From the NCBI GenBank assembly GCA_958295875.1, contig OY282379.1, forward strand, positions 1,860,001 through 1,924,000: DNA of 64,000 nt, given 5' to 3'. Made by a program: the position numbers and the translations under genes. Position 1 is the stretch's first letter; every line of letters begins with the position of its first letter. A model generated the notes under the pieces. It was not told where the DNA came from, ran no database searches, and was given only the letters and a program-made list of their open reading frames with translations. Source of the stretch: an uncultured Pseudomonadales bacterium (GTDB taxonomy: Bacteria > Pseudomonadota > Gammaproteobacteria > Pseudomonadales > Azotimanducaceae). Below, in pieces: positions 34,699 to 43,037 of the stretch.

Positions 34699-35879
34699 GC
34701 CACCACGCCCTCGCGCCGCAACTGCGCGGCGTCCTCATCGAGCTCGTCGAGAATCTCGTCCGTGTGTTCGCCAAGGCGCGGCGGCGGGCGTTCCGGGGTC
34801 GTGGGCGCCGCATCCACGGTGAAGCCGCCAGACAGGAACGTCAACGCGCCCACGCCAGGCACGTCCGGCAACGTGGCGAGGCTCTGCCGATGCTCGAGCT
34901 GCGGGTGCTGCACGACCTCTGGCGGTGCCTTGGCGCGGCCCGCTGGCACGCCTGCCGTGCGCAGGACGCCATCCCAGTGCTCCGCCGAACGGGTGGCGAA
35001 CACCGCCGCGAACTCGGCGCGCAACGCAGCGCGGTGTGTGTGGGCGGCGGCCGGCGTGGCGAAGCGCGCATCCTCGATGAGGTCTGCCCGGCCCACGGCG
35101 CGCGCCAACCGCTCGAACAAGCGGCGGTTGTTCGCGTTCACCATGAGCAGGCCATCGGTGGTGACAAACGTGCCGGAGGAGCCGGACTCTGCCAACGGAT
35201 TGGGCCCCACGCGGCGGCCGGTGCGGCCAGTGGCGAAGAAGCCGTAGTAGTTGAGGCCCATCAACGCCATGCTGCATTCGAGCATCGAGACATCGATGAA
35301 CGCCCCGGCGCCCGTTCGCTCGCGCCGGAACAGCGCTGCGCCGATGGCGGAGCTGGCGATCATCGCGGTGCCGCTGTCCGCCACGGCGAAGCCCACGCGA
35401 CAGGGCTGATCTTCCATGCCGGTGGCCATGAACATGCCGGATTCGCCTTGGATGAGATGATCGAATGCCGGCCGGTCGCTCTCCGGGCCAGATTGGCCGT
35501 AGCCGGAGATGGCGCAATAGACGATGGCGGGATTGCGCTCGTTGGCGGCTTGGTAGCCGATGCCGAGACGGTCTGCCACGCCGGGGCGCATGTTCAGCAC
35601 CACGACATCCGCCGTCTCGATGAGGCGCAGGATGATGGCGAGCCCGGCCGGCGCCTTGACGTTCACAGCGATGGAGCGCTTGTTCGCGTTCTGGCCGAGA
35701 AAACCCGGCGTCATCCCCGGTTCAAGCTGCGGCCCCATGCCGCGCATCTGATCGCCCCCATCCGGCGCTTCCACCTTGATGACGTCGGCGCCCATAAGCG
35801 CCAGTTGATAAGTGCAAAGCGGGCCGGCATGAACGTGGGTGAAGTCGATCACACGGATGCCGGCGAGCAAATCTGCCAT
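34695..35879 (-). CDS. class III CoA-transferase (CaiB/BaiF family)
   Basis: A 394-residue CoA-transferase. Family hallmarks are GIRVIDFTHVHAGPLCTYQLALMGADVIKVE, KRSIAVNVKAPAG, ADVVVLNMRPGVADRLGIGY and YCAISGYGQSGPE. The nucleophilic aspartate of this family lies in the segment LIQGESGMF, where the usual Asp of VVQA-type motifs is not obvious. These enzymes move CoA between carboxylic acids. The gene is the first of a two-gene operon with the TcuA-like flavoprotein, so a carboxylic acid is probably activated as its CoA ester before or after oxidation (inference). It is divergent from the glutaminyl cyclase gene. Confidence 0.84.
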   Translation of the reverse strand: MADLLAGIRVIDFTHVHAGPLCTYQLALMGADVIKVEAPDGGDQMRGMGPQLEPGMTPGFLGQNANKRSIAVNVKAPAGLAIILRLIETADVVVLNMRPGVADRLGIGYQAANERNPAIVYCAISGYGQSGPESDRPAFDHLIQGESGMFMATGMEDQPCRVGFAVADSGTAMIASSAIGAALFRRERTGAGAFIDVSMLECSMALMGLNYYGFFATGRTGRRVGPNPLAESGSSGTFVTTDGLLMVNANNRRLFERLARAVGRADLIEDARFATPAAAHTHRAALRAEFAAVFATRSAEHWDGVLRTAGVPAGRAKAPPEVVQHPQLEHRQSLATLPDVPGVGALTFLSGGFTVDAAPTTPERPPPRLGEHTDEILDELDEDAAQLRREGVVA

Positions 35880-36002
35880 GGGCGCACTTGGCTGCTAAGA
35901 CAGCTTTGGCAGCCTATCACAGGGGGTGCCGGCCGCCGCGGCGTCGGGTTGCTTAGCTATCATCAAACGCGGCAGCGCGCACGGCGCAGGACAGAGGGAT
36001 GG

Positions 36003-36782
36003 ATGCCCATGCGAGGGCAACTCGCGGTTTGCGCGGCACTCCTCGCCGGTGCGCTCCCGGCACTGCCAGCCCAGCCGACGCCGTCGGTGCATGGTTTCCG
36101 CGTAGTGGCGAGTTTCCCGCACGATGCCCAAGCGTTCACTCAAGGCCTCGTCTTCCATCAGGGGCGGCTGTTCGAGAGCATCGGCGGCTATGGCCATTCA
36201 GCGCTGCGGGAAGTGGACTTGGAGACGGGCCGCGTGCTGCGGGAGCGGAGGTTGCCGCAGCACCTTTTCGGTGAAGGGCTGGCCGTTGCAGGGGAACGCT
36301 TGCTGCAGCTCACTTGGCGCGCCGGCGTGGGCTTCATCCATGCGCTGGACGACTTCGCCCCCGCTGGGGAGTTTCGCTATGAGGGTGAAGGGTGGGGTTT
36401 GGCGGCGCGCGAGGGCCAATTGGCGATGAGCGACGGCACGGCGTTCGTGCGCTGGCTGCATCCTGTCACCCTAGCCGAGACAAAGCGCGTTCAGGTGCGC
36501 GATGGCGCAGCGCCGGTAAAGGGGCTCAACGAGTTGGAGTTTGTCCGCGGCCGGCTCTTTGCCAATGTCTGGCCCTCGAACCGCATCGCCATCATCGACC
36601 CAGCCACCGGCATCGTGACGGCGTGGCTGGACTTGAGCGGCATCTTGCCCGTCGTCTTCCGCCGGCCCGAAACGGACGTGCTGAACGGCATCGCCTACGA
36701 CCGTGCAGCCGATCGCCTGTTCGTTACCGGCAAGCGTTGGCCGCGCCTCTTTGAGATCGAACTGGCGCCGGCACTGCGCTAA
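36003..36782 (+). CDS. glutaminyl-peptide cyclotransferase, exported
   Basis: A 259-residue beta-propeller glutamine cyclotransferase of the plant/bacterial type. It has a Sec signal (MRGQLAVCAALLAGALPALPA), then FPHDAQAFTQGLVFHQGRLFES, LFGEGLAVAGERLLQLTW, EGWGLAAREGQLAMSDGTAF, LNELEFVRGRLFANVWPSN and the ending VLNGIAYDRAADRLFVTGKRWP. All five propeller segments of the family are present. It converts N-terminal Gln of peptides to pyroglutamate, probably in the periplasm. The ATG at 36003 follows GAGGG at four bases; a second ATG six bases inside is possible. The long open frame running upstream to 34764 lies over the CoA-transferase and is not coding. Confidence 0.88.
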   Translation: MPMRGQLAVCAALLAGALPALPAQPTPSVHGFRVVASFPHDAQAFTQGLVFHQGRLFESIGGYGHSALREVDLETGRVLRERRLPQHLFGEGLAVAGERLLQLTWRAGVGFIHALDDFAPAGEFRYEGEGWGLAAREGQLAMSDGTAFVRWLHPVTLAETKRVQVRDGAAPVKGLNELEFVRGRLFANVWPSNRIAIIDPATGIVTAWLDLSGILPVVFRRPETDVLNGIAYDRAADRLFVTGKRWPRLFEIELAPALR

Positions 36783-36817
36783 GCCGCGCCGCTCACCCCT
36801 CGGCGAGCGGGCGCGGC
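36783..36817. terminator. bidirectional hairpin terminator
   Basis: GCCGCGCCGCTC (36783-36794) pairs with GAGCGGGCGCGGC (36805-36817), with one bulged base and a ten-base loop. It starts at the stop of the glutaminyl cyclase and precedes the convergent DUF3604 gene end. It is very stable, but there is no U-tract. Confidence 0.5.
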
Positions 36818-36842
36818 CCGTCACACGCCGCTGGCGCGGCAA

Positions 36843-38786
36843 CTACTGCGGCGTGTGCCAAATGGGCGAAGACCAAGCGCGCTCTTGGATGGTGGCCGGA
36901 ATGTCCGCGCGCGGCGCCGCGCCGGCGCGGATGGCATCCCACGTGGACCAGCGGCAAGATGGGTTCTCCAACGCGCGCACATAGTAGAAGGCGCGTTCGG
37001 CCGCATCGAAGTCTGGGTCTGTCCAGATGGCGTTCAGCGCGGCGGCGCCCGTGTCTCCAACGAGCGCGCATGTTTCGATGTCTACGGCGGCGCCGTTGTC
37101 TGGGCATCGATGGCTGTCGCTGTCCACCTCCAAACCGTCCGAGCAGGCAACGTCATAGACGCGCTCCTGCGGCTCGCCGCCTTCAAGCCAGCCCTTGACG
37201 ATTTGCACCCGCTGCAGCGGCGCCGAAGCGGCATCCGCCAACGCCCAAACGAGGAAGCTCGGCGCGTCGCCGGCGCTCGGCAAGTCTCCACCCATCGGCA
37301 CGCCGCGGACGTAGGCTTGGGCGACCGTCGCTTCGGCTTCGCCAGCGAGGTCGAGCTGCGCCAAATCCCCGCCGAAGAAACGCAGCCGGATGCGCGGGCC
37401 GGACGTGGCGAAGGTTTCGCGGCGGCGCATGGCGTCGAAAATGGCTTCCCGCGTGTTCGCATCCGCCCACACCGCAGCCAAGCCGCTCGCGCCGTGGGTG
37501 GTGGCCGTGTTGACGAGATAGCGCCGCCCGGTGCCGTCATCCACCGTTTCCACATCGTCGCCGGGTGCTTGGGCAAGCGGCACGGAGCCGCGCCGCGCCG
37601 ATTCGGTTTGGGTGAGGCCGGCGGCATCCCAATAGGTTTCCTCTTCGAAGGCGCCGGCCGCGACATGGGTGTCGCTCGAGCCGATGAAGCCGAACTTGTA
37701 TGGGTTCGCCACGCCCCCGTTGGCAATGGCGAGGCCCCGCAACAGTGCGTCGCGGGCGTAGCTTCCGGGCGGCTCGCTCTCAATCTGCGTGGAGACGCGA
37801 TACGGCATGATCTCGAAATCCGCCCACTCGTCGTTCGGCGAGAGCGCGGGATGCGTCTCCGACGTGCCCTTGGTCTGCGTCATCTCCACCGTGGTTTCGT
37901 TGCGGGCGCGTTGCTCGGCGTAGGCATCGTCGATGTCGGCCGTGCCGTCGAAGTTGGTGAACTCGAACATGCGCCCGCCGGAACCGTTGGTGTTGTGCGG
38001 AATGGCCATCGAATCGATGCCGGCTGCGCGCCACTCGTCCATCTTGTCCCACAGGTCTTCCGGGTTGTAGGAATCGAGCCGCGAAAATGGCGCTTCTGGC
38101 CCTTCCCCACCGCGGAAGACGACGTTGCGATGCAGGTTCTCGTACACGCCGCCGGCGCCGGCGGAGGTGTACTCATAGGCGATGAATGCGGTGAAGTTGT
38201 GCGGATCGTTGTGCCGGTTGGCGCTGGCGATGATCTCGCTCCAAGCGGAACGGACGATGTTCATGTCGAGGTGATCGCGTATGGCCGGGTCTGAATCCTT
38301 GATGAAGCGCACATAGGGCTGCAAGGCGCGGAACACGCCGCGGCGTTCATCCGCCGTCTGCGCGGTGCGGACGGTTTCCGCCGCTGGGTGGTTATAGGCT
38401 GGGGACTCGGCATCCGTCATGGCGGGTAACATGCCCAGGTAGTTGGCATGGTCGCTGACGCCCAAGAAGTCCAACGGTTGATCGAGCTGCATCTCGAAGC
38501 CGGCGGGATGTTGGATGGCGTTGCCCTTCGCAAACTCGTAGGCCGCATCTGGGTCTGTGCGGGTGCCGAACACGAAGGCATCGTAGGAATAGCGGGTGTG
38601 GACGTGCAGATCGCCAAATAACGCTTGTCTTGCCTCGGGGCCCGGTGCCGGCGCGGGGACTTCCTCTGGCGCGGCCGCGGCCGGCGCGGCCGGCGCTTCG
38701 TCCCCAGCCGGCGCTTCGGGCTGGGAGCATCCCACCACCAACGCTCCAAACAAACCGCTCAGAATCACCGGCGCAACGCGGGGCAT
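36843..38786 (-). CDS. DUF3604 lipoprotein, PHP-like
   Basis: A 647-residue DUF3604 protein. A lipoprotein signal (MPRVAPVILSGLFGALVVGC) is followed by a Pro/Ala-rich linker. The metal-binding block is LFGDLHVHTRYSYDAFVFG, which resembles the first motif of PHP phosphoesterases. LDFLGVSDHANYLGMLPAM, AGIDSMAIPHNTNGSG and FGFIGSSDTHVAAGAFEE supply further His/Asp ligands. The C-terminal 120 residues contain RVQIVKGWLEGGEPQERVYD and WTDPDFDAAERAFYYVRALE. The enzymatic activity of the family is not established. The ATG at 38786 has AGGAGG eight bases upstream. An open frame to 39116 lies over the divergent hydrolase promoter region and is not used. The product is probably anchored on the periplasmic face or outer membrane. 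Confidence 0.86.
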   Translation of the reverse strand: MPRVAPVILSGLFGALVVGCSQPEAPAGDEAPAAPAAAAPEEVPAPAPGPEARQALFGDLHVHTRYSYDAFVFGTRTDPDAAYEFAKGNAIQHPAGFEMQLDQPLDFLGVSDHANYLGMLPAMTDAESPAYNHPAAETVRTAQTADERRGVFRALQPYVRFIKDSDPAIRDHLDMNIVRSAWSEIIASANRHNDPHNFTAFIAYEYTSAGAGGVYENLHRNVVFRGGEGPEAPFSRLDSYNPEDLWDKMDEWRAAGIDSMAIPHNTNGSGGRMFEFTNFDGTADIDDAYAEQRARNETTVEMTQTKGTSETHPALSPNDEWADFEIMPYRVSTQIESEPPGSYARDALLRGLAIANGGVANPYKFGFIGSSDTHVAAGAFEEETYWDAAGLTQTESARRGSVPLAQAPGDDVETVDDGTGRRYLVNTATTHGASGLAAVWADANTREAIFDAMRRRETFATSGPRIRLRFFGGDLAQLDLAGEAEATVAQAYVRGVPMGGDLPSAGDAPSFLVWALADAASAPLQRVQIVKGWLEGGEPQERVYDVACSDGLEVDSDSHRCPDNGAAVDIETCALVGDTGAAALNAIWTDPDFDAAERAFYYVRALENPSCRWSTWDAIRAGAAPRADIPATIQERAWSSPIWHTPQ

Positions 38787-38987
38787 GGCTCGTTCCTCCT
38801 GCCAAAGATGCTTGAGAATGCATGCAAACCTTAACAGGGGGGCGAGGTGCTTGGGTAGGGTGCGGGGTGTCGTCGCGATGCTTGTGGCGCCGAGCGGATG
38901 GCGCTTGCCGTGGCAGACGGCGAGGCGTGGCCGCCTCGCTCCGGGCCTGAGGCGATTAGAATCCACTCCGCCGAATCGAGCGATGCG

Positions 38988-39857
38988 ATGAGCCAACGCG
39001 ACAATCCCACCTCCCACAGCTACTTCTCCCAGCGTCTGCGGCTGCATTACTTGGATTGGGGCAACGAGGACGCCGCGGACCTGCTGCTGGTACACGGCAT
39101 CCACGATCATTGCCACTCATGGGATTGGCTGGCGCAATTCCTGCGCCGCCGCTACCACATTGTCGCGCCGGACTTGCGTGGCCACGGCGATTCCGAGTGG
39201 ACGTTGGGCAGCCCCTATGCGTACTTGGAGTATGTGCAGGACATTGCCCAACTCGTGCGCCAACGACGCCTAACGCCAGTCACCATGGTGGCGCACTCGC
39301 TCGGCGGCACCATCGCATCGATCTACGCCGGGGCGTTCCCAGAGGCCGTGAAGGCGCTCGTCATCATTGAGGGCGTGGGAATCTACCCGCGCCGGGCCGG
39401 ATCGCCAAGCGACCGCCTGCGTGGCTGGATTGACGCGAACCATGCCCTCGCTGGCCGCTCACCGCGCCGCTATCCCACTTTGGAAGACGCCTACCAGCGG
39501 ATGCAGGACACCAATCCGCATCTCTCGCCGGAGCAGGCGCGCCATCTCACCATTCACGGCAGCAATCAAAATGAAGACGGCACCTTCACTTGGAAGTTCG
39601 ACAACTACACCCGTGCCCCGCGCCCTTACGACATCTCGGACGAAGACATGGTCACGCTCTGGCAGCGCATTGAGTGCCCGGTGCTCATCATCAACTCACG
39701 CCAAGGCTATCCGCATCGCATCGGCCAAAACGACAGCCTGCGCCACTTCCAGAACGCCACCCTGCGCGAGATCGACGACGCCGGGCATTGGACGCATCAC
39801 GATCAGATCGACGCCTGCGCCGACGCCATCGCGCGGTTCCTGGGCGTGCCGGCATGA
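38988..39857 (+). CDS. alpha/beta-fold hydrolase
   Basis: A 289-residue alpha/beta hydrolase. LLLVHGIHDHCHSWDWLA carries the oxyanion region, DLRGHGDSEW the second strand, and MVAHSLGGTIASIYAGAFP the nucleophile elbow with Ser in HSLGG. The catalytic His is in DDAGHWTHHDQ and the acid probably in the PVLIINSRQG region. There is no signal peptide. The substrate is probably an ester or an epoxide-like compound, which cannot be decided from sequence. The start ATG at 38988 lies directly after another out-of-frame ATG. It converges on the DUF4143 ATPase. Confidence 0.85.
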   Translation: MSQRDNPTSHSYFSQRLRLHYLDWGNEDAADLLLVHGIHDHCHSWDWLAQFLRRRYHIVAPDLRGHGDSEWTLGSPYAYLEYVQDIAQLVRQRRLTPVTMVAHSLGGTIASIYAGAFPEAVKALVIIEGVGIYPRRAGSPSDRLRGWIDANHALAGRSPRRYPTLEDAYQRMQDTNPHLSPEQARHLTIHGSNQNEDGTFTWKFDNYTRAPRPYDISDEDMVTLWQRIECPVLIINSRQGYPHRIGQNDSLRHFQNATLREIDDAGHWTHHDQIDACADAIARFLGVPA

Positions 39858-39904
39858 GGCGGTGAGCGGCGGCCTCGGCCATGCGTCCGTAGGTGTGGAG
39901 GGAT

Positions 39905-41155
39905 CTACGGCCCCGGAGCGTTTCCCGCCCACACCTGCGTGACCGGCAACCCGTGCAAGGCTTGGCCGAACGGCACCACCTCTTGGCCTAGATAGACCAC
40001 CACGCCGCGCACGAACCGATCGCCGGCGATGGCCGCCAGCGCCTTCAACCCAGCGAAATCGCGCGGGCGCAATGTGGCGGAGCACTTCACTTCCACCCCT
40101 ACCATCCGGCCAGCGCTGTCTTCAAGCACCAAATCAACCTCGGCGCCGCCCTCGGTGCGGAAGTGGAACAGCATGCAACGGCGCTCGCGCCAGCTCAGCT
40201 GTTTCGTCACCTCCATCGCCACGAAGTTCTCCAATACATGCCCAAGCAGCGTCCGGTCGCGGCGCAGCCCAGCCGCGTTCACGCCGAGAAGATGCGCAAG
40301 CAGCCCGGTATCCACCAGCATCAGTTTGGGGGCCTTGGTCAGCCGCTTGCCCATGCTCGTGAACCACGCCGGCAGGCGATGGACTAGGAACGTCGTTTCC
40401 AGCAAGGCTAGGTAGCGCATCAGCGTGCTTTGCGGCAGCCCCATGGCACGGGCGACGTCTGCCTGGTTGATCAATTGCCCGGCTCGCGAAGCGAGCAGCG
40501 CGAGCAGGCGCGGCATGTCCAGCAGCCGGTTGATGTTCGCCAGCTCGCGCACGTCTCGCTGCAGGATGGCGTCTGTGTAAGAGCTGAACCATGCATCCCG
40601 CCGCCGCCCAGCGCGACGGGCGCGTGCCTCTGGATATCCGCCCGCGCAGATGCGCTCGATCACGTCGTCCTCGGTGTTCTTGGCAGCGGCGGCGGGCGTG
40701 GGAAGCTCTTCGGCAAAGAGGCGCTCTATGAAATTCTCCTCGGTGCCATCGATCTCTCCTTGGGAGAGCGGCCAGAGGGTGTGCCGTTCCATGCGCCCGG
40801 CCAACGAGTCCGCAAGCCCCGGCAGCGACAAAGCGCCGGCGGATCCAGTGAGGAGGAACTGGCCAGCGCGGCGGTCCGCATCGACCGCGGCCTTGATGGC
40901 CAGCGCCAACGCCGGTGCGCGTTGCACCTCGTCGATCACTGCCGGGCGGGGAAGGCCAGCCACAAAGCCGTCCGGGTCGGCGGTCGCCGCGGCCAGAACC
41001 GCCGCCACATCCAAGGTGGAGTAGGACGCAAAGCCCTGTTCCGCAAGGCCTTTCGCCAAGGTGCTCTTGCCAGTTTGGCGGGCGCCTTGCAGGTAGACAA
41101 CCGGAGTGTCGTCTAGAGCATCGCGCAGTTGTCGGGCGGCATGGCGATGGATCAT
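39905..41155 (-). CDS. AAA-type ATPase with DUF4143 domain
   Basis: A 416-residue ATPase. Walker A is LQGARQTGKSTLAKGLAEQ and Walker B is PAVIDEVQRAP, with the sensor segment GQFLLTGSAGALSLPG. A winged-helix section (INQADVARAMGLPQSTLMRYLALLE) follows. The C-terminal DUF4143 part contains AEVDLVLEDSAGRMVGVEVK, which has a PD-(D/E)xK-like D-x(n)-E-x-K layout. These proteins are common in variable regions; their function is not settled. The ATG at 41155 gives the usual N-terminus. A GTG at 41194 is in frame, but it lies inside the upstream palindrome. It converges on the hydrolase and opens the second accessory island. Confidence 0.82.
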   Translation of the reverse strand: MIHRHAARQLRDALDDTPVVYLQGARQTGKSTLAKGLAEQGFASYSTLDVAAVLAAATADPDGFVAGLPRPAVIDEVQRAPALALAIKAAVDADRRAGQFLLTGSAGALSLPGLADSLAGRMERHTLWPLSQGEIDGTEENFIERLFAEELPTPAAAAKNTEDDVIERICAGGYPEARARRAGRRRDAWFSSYTDAILQRDVRELANINRLLDMPRLLALLASRAGQLINQADVARAMGLPQSTLMRYLALLETTFLVHRLPAWFTSMGKRLTKAPKLMLVDTGLLAHLLGVNAAGLRRDRTLLGHVLENFVAMEVTKQLSWRERRCMLFHFRTEGGAEVDLVLEDSAGRMVGVEVKCSATLRPRDFAGLKALAAIAGDRFVRGVVVYLGQEVVPFGQALHGLPVTQVWAGNAPGP

Positions 41156-41168
41156 GGCCGGAATCTTA

Positions 41169-41223
41169 CCACCAAGTGGCCGGAAATCAACCACAGCGTG
41201 GCCAATTTACGGCCACTTAGTGG
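41169..41223. promoter_or_regulatory. 55-bp nested palindrome before the DUF4143 ATPase
   Basis: The outer arms are CCACCAAGTGGCCGGAAATC (41169-41188) and AATTTACGGCCACTTAGTGG (41204-41223), reverse complements apart from three mismatches. Between them sits a second dyad, CCAC-AGC-GTGG (41191-41201). The whole element begins 14 bases before the ATPase ATG. Its size and place fit an operator for self-regulation or a strong mRNA hairpin over the leader. Confidence 0.55.
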
Positions 41224-41328
41224 GCGATATCAACTTCTCAGTTTGGTGGCGGGCCGACGCTGGAGAAGCGCACTAGCCACACGCTAGCCCCCCGGCATGG
41301 CGCGAGGGACGCCAGCAGGACGCGAGGG

Positions 41329-41640
41329 TCAGGACGCATAGATGAGCTCGCGTGACCGGTCGATGGCCGCGCGCAGATACGGGTTCCTGACCACGCCTGA
41401 CTCGATCAGATCGACAGGACGCCCCAAGGTCTGGCGCAACGCCTCGGCAAAGTCGAAGTACTGTCGGAGCGTCGCACGGCCGTCGTCGAGTCTGAACTTC
41501 ACAAGGAAGTCGGCGTCGCTGGTTTGCGGATCGAAGTCCGCGCCGCGGGCCGCCGAACCAAAGACTTCGAGGCGCACCACATCATGGCGGCGGCAGAGTT
41601 CCGCCAGTTCTTCCTTCTTGTCAGCGATGGACGCGTGCAT
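41329..41640 (-). CDS. MNT-type nucleotidyltransferase
   Basis: A 103-residue minimal nucleotidyltransferase. The catalytic pattern is VFGSAARGADFDPQTSDADF, that is GS-x(n)-R-G followed by a D-x-D pair, as in MNT antitoxins of the HEPN-MNT class. A third acidic residue lies in VDLIESGV. The ATG at 41640 has AGGAGGA seven bases upstream; the frame is open to 41754 without a better start. MNT antitoxins usually neutralise an adjacent HEPN ribonuclease by AMPylation or binding. No HEPN gene with the RX4-6H motif is seen on either side, so this one appears orphan. It is divergent from the ATPase stub at 41812. Confidence 0.8.
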   Translation of the reverse strand: MHASIADKKEELAELCRRHDVVRLEVFGSAARGADFDPQTSDADFLVKFRLDDGRATLRQYFDFAEALRQTLGRPVDLIESGVVRNPYLRAAIDRSRELIYAS

Positions 41641-41761
41641 GCGGGATCCTCCTACACCGGCGGGAAACGATGCCTTTTCCTCGAGTTCATCGCAACAACG
41701 CCTCCGCCCAGCGTACCAAGCACGTGCGCGGACTGTACGCAAAGAGGCCAGCATCCCTGTT

Positions 41762-41798
41762 CCATGAAATCTCTGTGGCTACCACCGAGATTTCATGG
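41762..41798. promoter_or_regulatory. 37-bp palindrome before the ATPase stub
   Basis: CCATGAAATCTCTGTGG (41762-41778) and CCACCGAGATTTCATGG (41782-41798) are reverse complements with one mismatch and a three-base centre (CTA). It ends 13 bases before the ATG of the truncated DUF4143-type ATPase. The placement is the same as that of the palindrome before the intact ATPase at 39905-41155, though the sequence differs. Confidence 0.6.
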
Positions 41799-41811
41799 TA
41801 GCGTCCGTTCG

Positions 41812-41964
41812 ATGATCGCCCGCTCCGAGCCCATCCGCGTCATCCTTGGACGCTTAGACGCCTTCCGGGTGGTGGCGATCCTCGGGCCTCGACGGATCGG
41901 CAAAACGACCCTCGCTCAGCAGTGGCGGACGTCTACGCCGGCGCATGCACCAACGGTGCCTTGA
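41812..41964 (+). pseudogene. 5' stub of a DUF4143-type ATPase
   Basis: Fifty codons from the ATG at 41812. The first 38 residues (MIARSEPIRVILGRLDAFRV, then ILGPRRIGKTTLAQQW) are a normal N-terminus of a DUF4143-family ATPase, including Walker A. After QQW the frame runs into unrelated sequence and stops. The rest of the gene is absent, and the XamI-type endonuclease begins 104 bases further. The break looks like a deletion or an insertion of the restriction genes. The intact relative in this window has a different Walker A context, so this is not a recent copy of it. Confidence 0.7.
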
Positions 41965-42067
41965 GCGAGACTCGGCCGCGGCCTTTACAGGATGGTCTCC
42001 GTTATCTGACGGTACGTTAGGCAGTGTTCAGCTTACAGCCACGATCCCAAGTGCGAGCCGTCGTCTG

Positions 42068-43030
42068 ATGGCAGTCAACAAGGATAAGACGGATCGATGG
42101 AAAGAAGACATTAGGCAGTCGGTGGACATGTACAACGACTGGTTCATGCGCATGGCGCCGGAGGCTTACCAGACGACGAGGGTACAGACGACGAGGGATG
42201 TCGAAGAGACACTGAAAGCGACGAAGAACCTGACGTATATCGGTGTAGATCTGTTGAGGGCGAAGCCCTCGGTGTTGCCATCGTTGCGCATGTCTACCTG
42301 TCCGCCGCTTGCCGTGGACCGGCTGATCGGCTTGGCTGGCGTCTCGGAGAACTTGGTCAAGGTGATGGAGAAGGGCAATAAGATGCCATCGCGAATGCCA
42401 AGGCGTGAGCTCGACAATGACCTCGCGAAAATCGGCGAGATCATCCAGAACATGGCGGACCCAGACATCTTCGTCTGGCTGGAGCGTGATGACGATCCGT
42501 CCAAACAGGAACTATATCGGGCCGCGACGATCGTGGCCGATCGGTTATGCGGTGCCGTCGCTAATCCGATTATCCGCAATGCGCAGGAAAAGCGCCAGCT
42601 CGCTGCGATCAGCGAATGGTTGACAGCTTTGGGTTATCAGCGTCTGCTAGTAGGCGAGGGCACGAAATACGAAGAGATGCGTCCGGGGACGTTCTCGTTT
42701 CGGCTCAACATGCCGGTTGAGCAGGAAGGGACGGGCAAGGCCATCAACATGCCAGTCGATGCCGTCGTGATGCCGACAACGGCGAAGGCGGGCGAGTTGC
42801 CGTTGCTGATTGAGGCAAAGTCGGCGGGTGATTTCGCCAACGTCAACAAGCGACGCAAGGAAGAAGCCACGAAGGTGAACCAGTTGCGCCGGACCTATGG
42901 TCAGGACGTCCGCTTCATCTTGTTCCTGTGCGGGTATTTTGACAGCGGCTATCTCGGTTACGAGGCCGCCGAAGGCATCGATTGGGTGTGGGAGCATCGC
43001 ATAGAGGATCTCTCGGAGTTTGGGCTATAG
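42068..43030 (+). CDS. XamI-family type II restriction endonuclease
   Basis: A 320-residue endonuclease. Long segments match my recollection of the XamI family: the N-terminal KDKTDRWKEDIRQSVDMYND, then LRMSTCPPLAVDRLIGLAGV, RAATIVADRLCGAVANPIIR and NAQEKRQLAAISEWL. A PD-(D/E)xK core is visible: D231 in NMPVDAVVM and E249-x-K251 in LLIEAKSAGDF. XamI cuts GTCGAC; the same specificity here is inferred from family membership. The ATG at 42068 gives the family N-terminus; the frame is open to 41945. The methylase begins eight bases after the stop. Composition is less GC-rich than the surrounding metabolic genes. Confidence 0.85.
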   Translation: MAVNKDKTDRWKEDIRQSVDMYNDWFMRMAPEAYQTTRVQTTRDVEETLKATKNLTYIGVDLLRAKPSVLPSLRMSTCPPLAVDRLIGLAGVSENLVKVMEKGNKMPSRMPRRELDNDLAKIGEIIQNMADPDIFVWLERDDDPSKQELYRAATIVADRLCGAVANPIIRNAQEKRQLAAISEWLTALGYQRLLVGEGTKYEEMRPGTFSFRLNMPVEQEGTGKAINMPVDAVVMPTTAKAGELPLLIEAKSAGDFANVNKRRKEEATKVNQLRRTYGQDVRFILFLCGYFDSGYLGYEAAEGIDWVWEHRIEDLSEFGL

Positions 43031-43037
43031 ATGACAA

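Noticed and set aside
39887-39910. A CCGTAG/CTACGG hairpin between the hydrolase and the DUF4143 gene
   Set aside because: Only six base pairs with a 12-base loop, overlapping the ATPase stop, with no U-tract; likely chance.
41192-41194. A GTG start for the DUF4143 ATPase
   Set aside because: It lies inside the palindrome and would make residues of the palindrome coding; the ATG at 41155 gives the normal family N-terminus.
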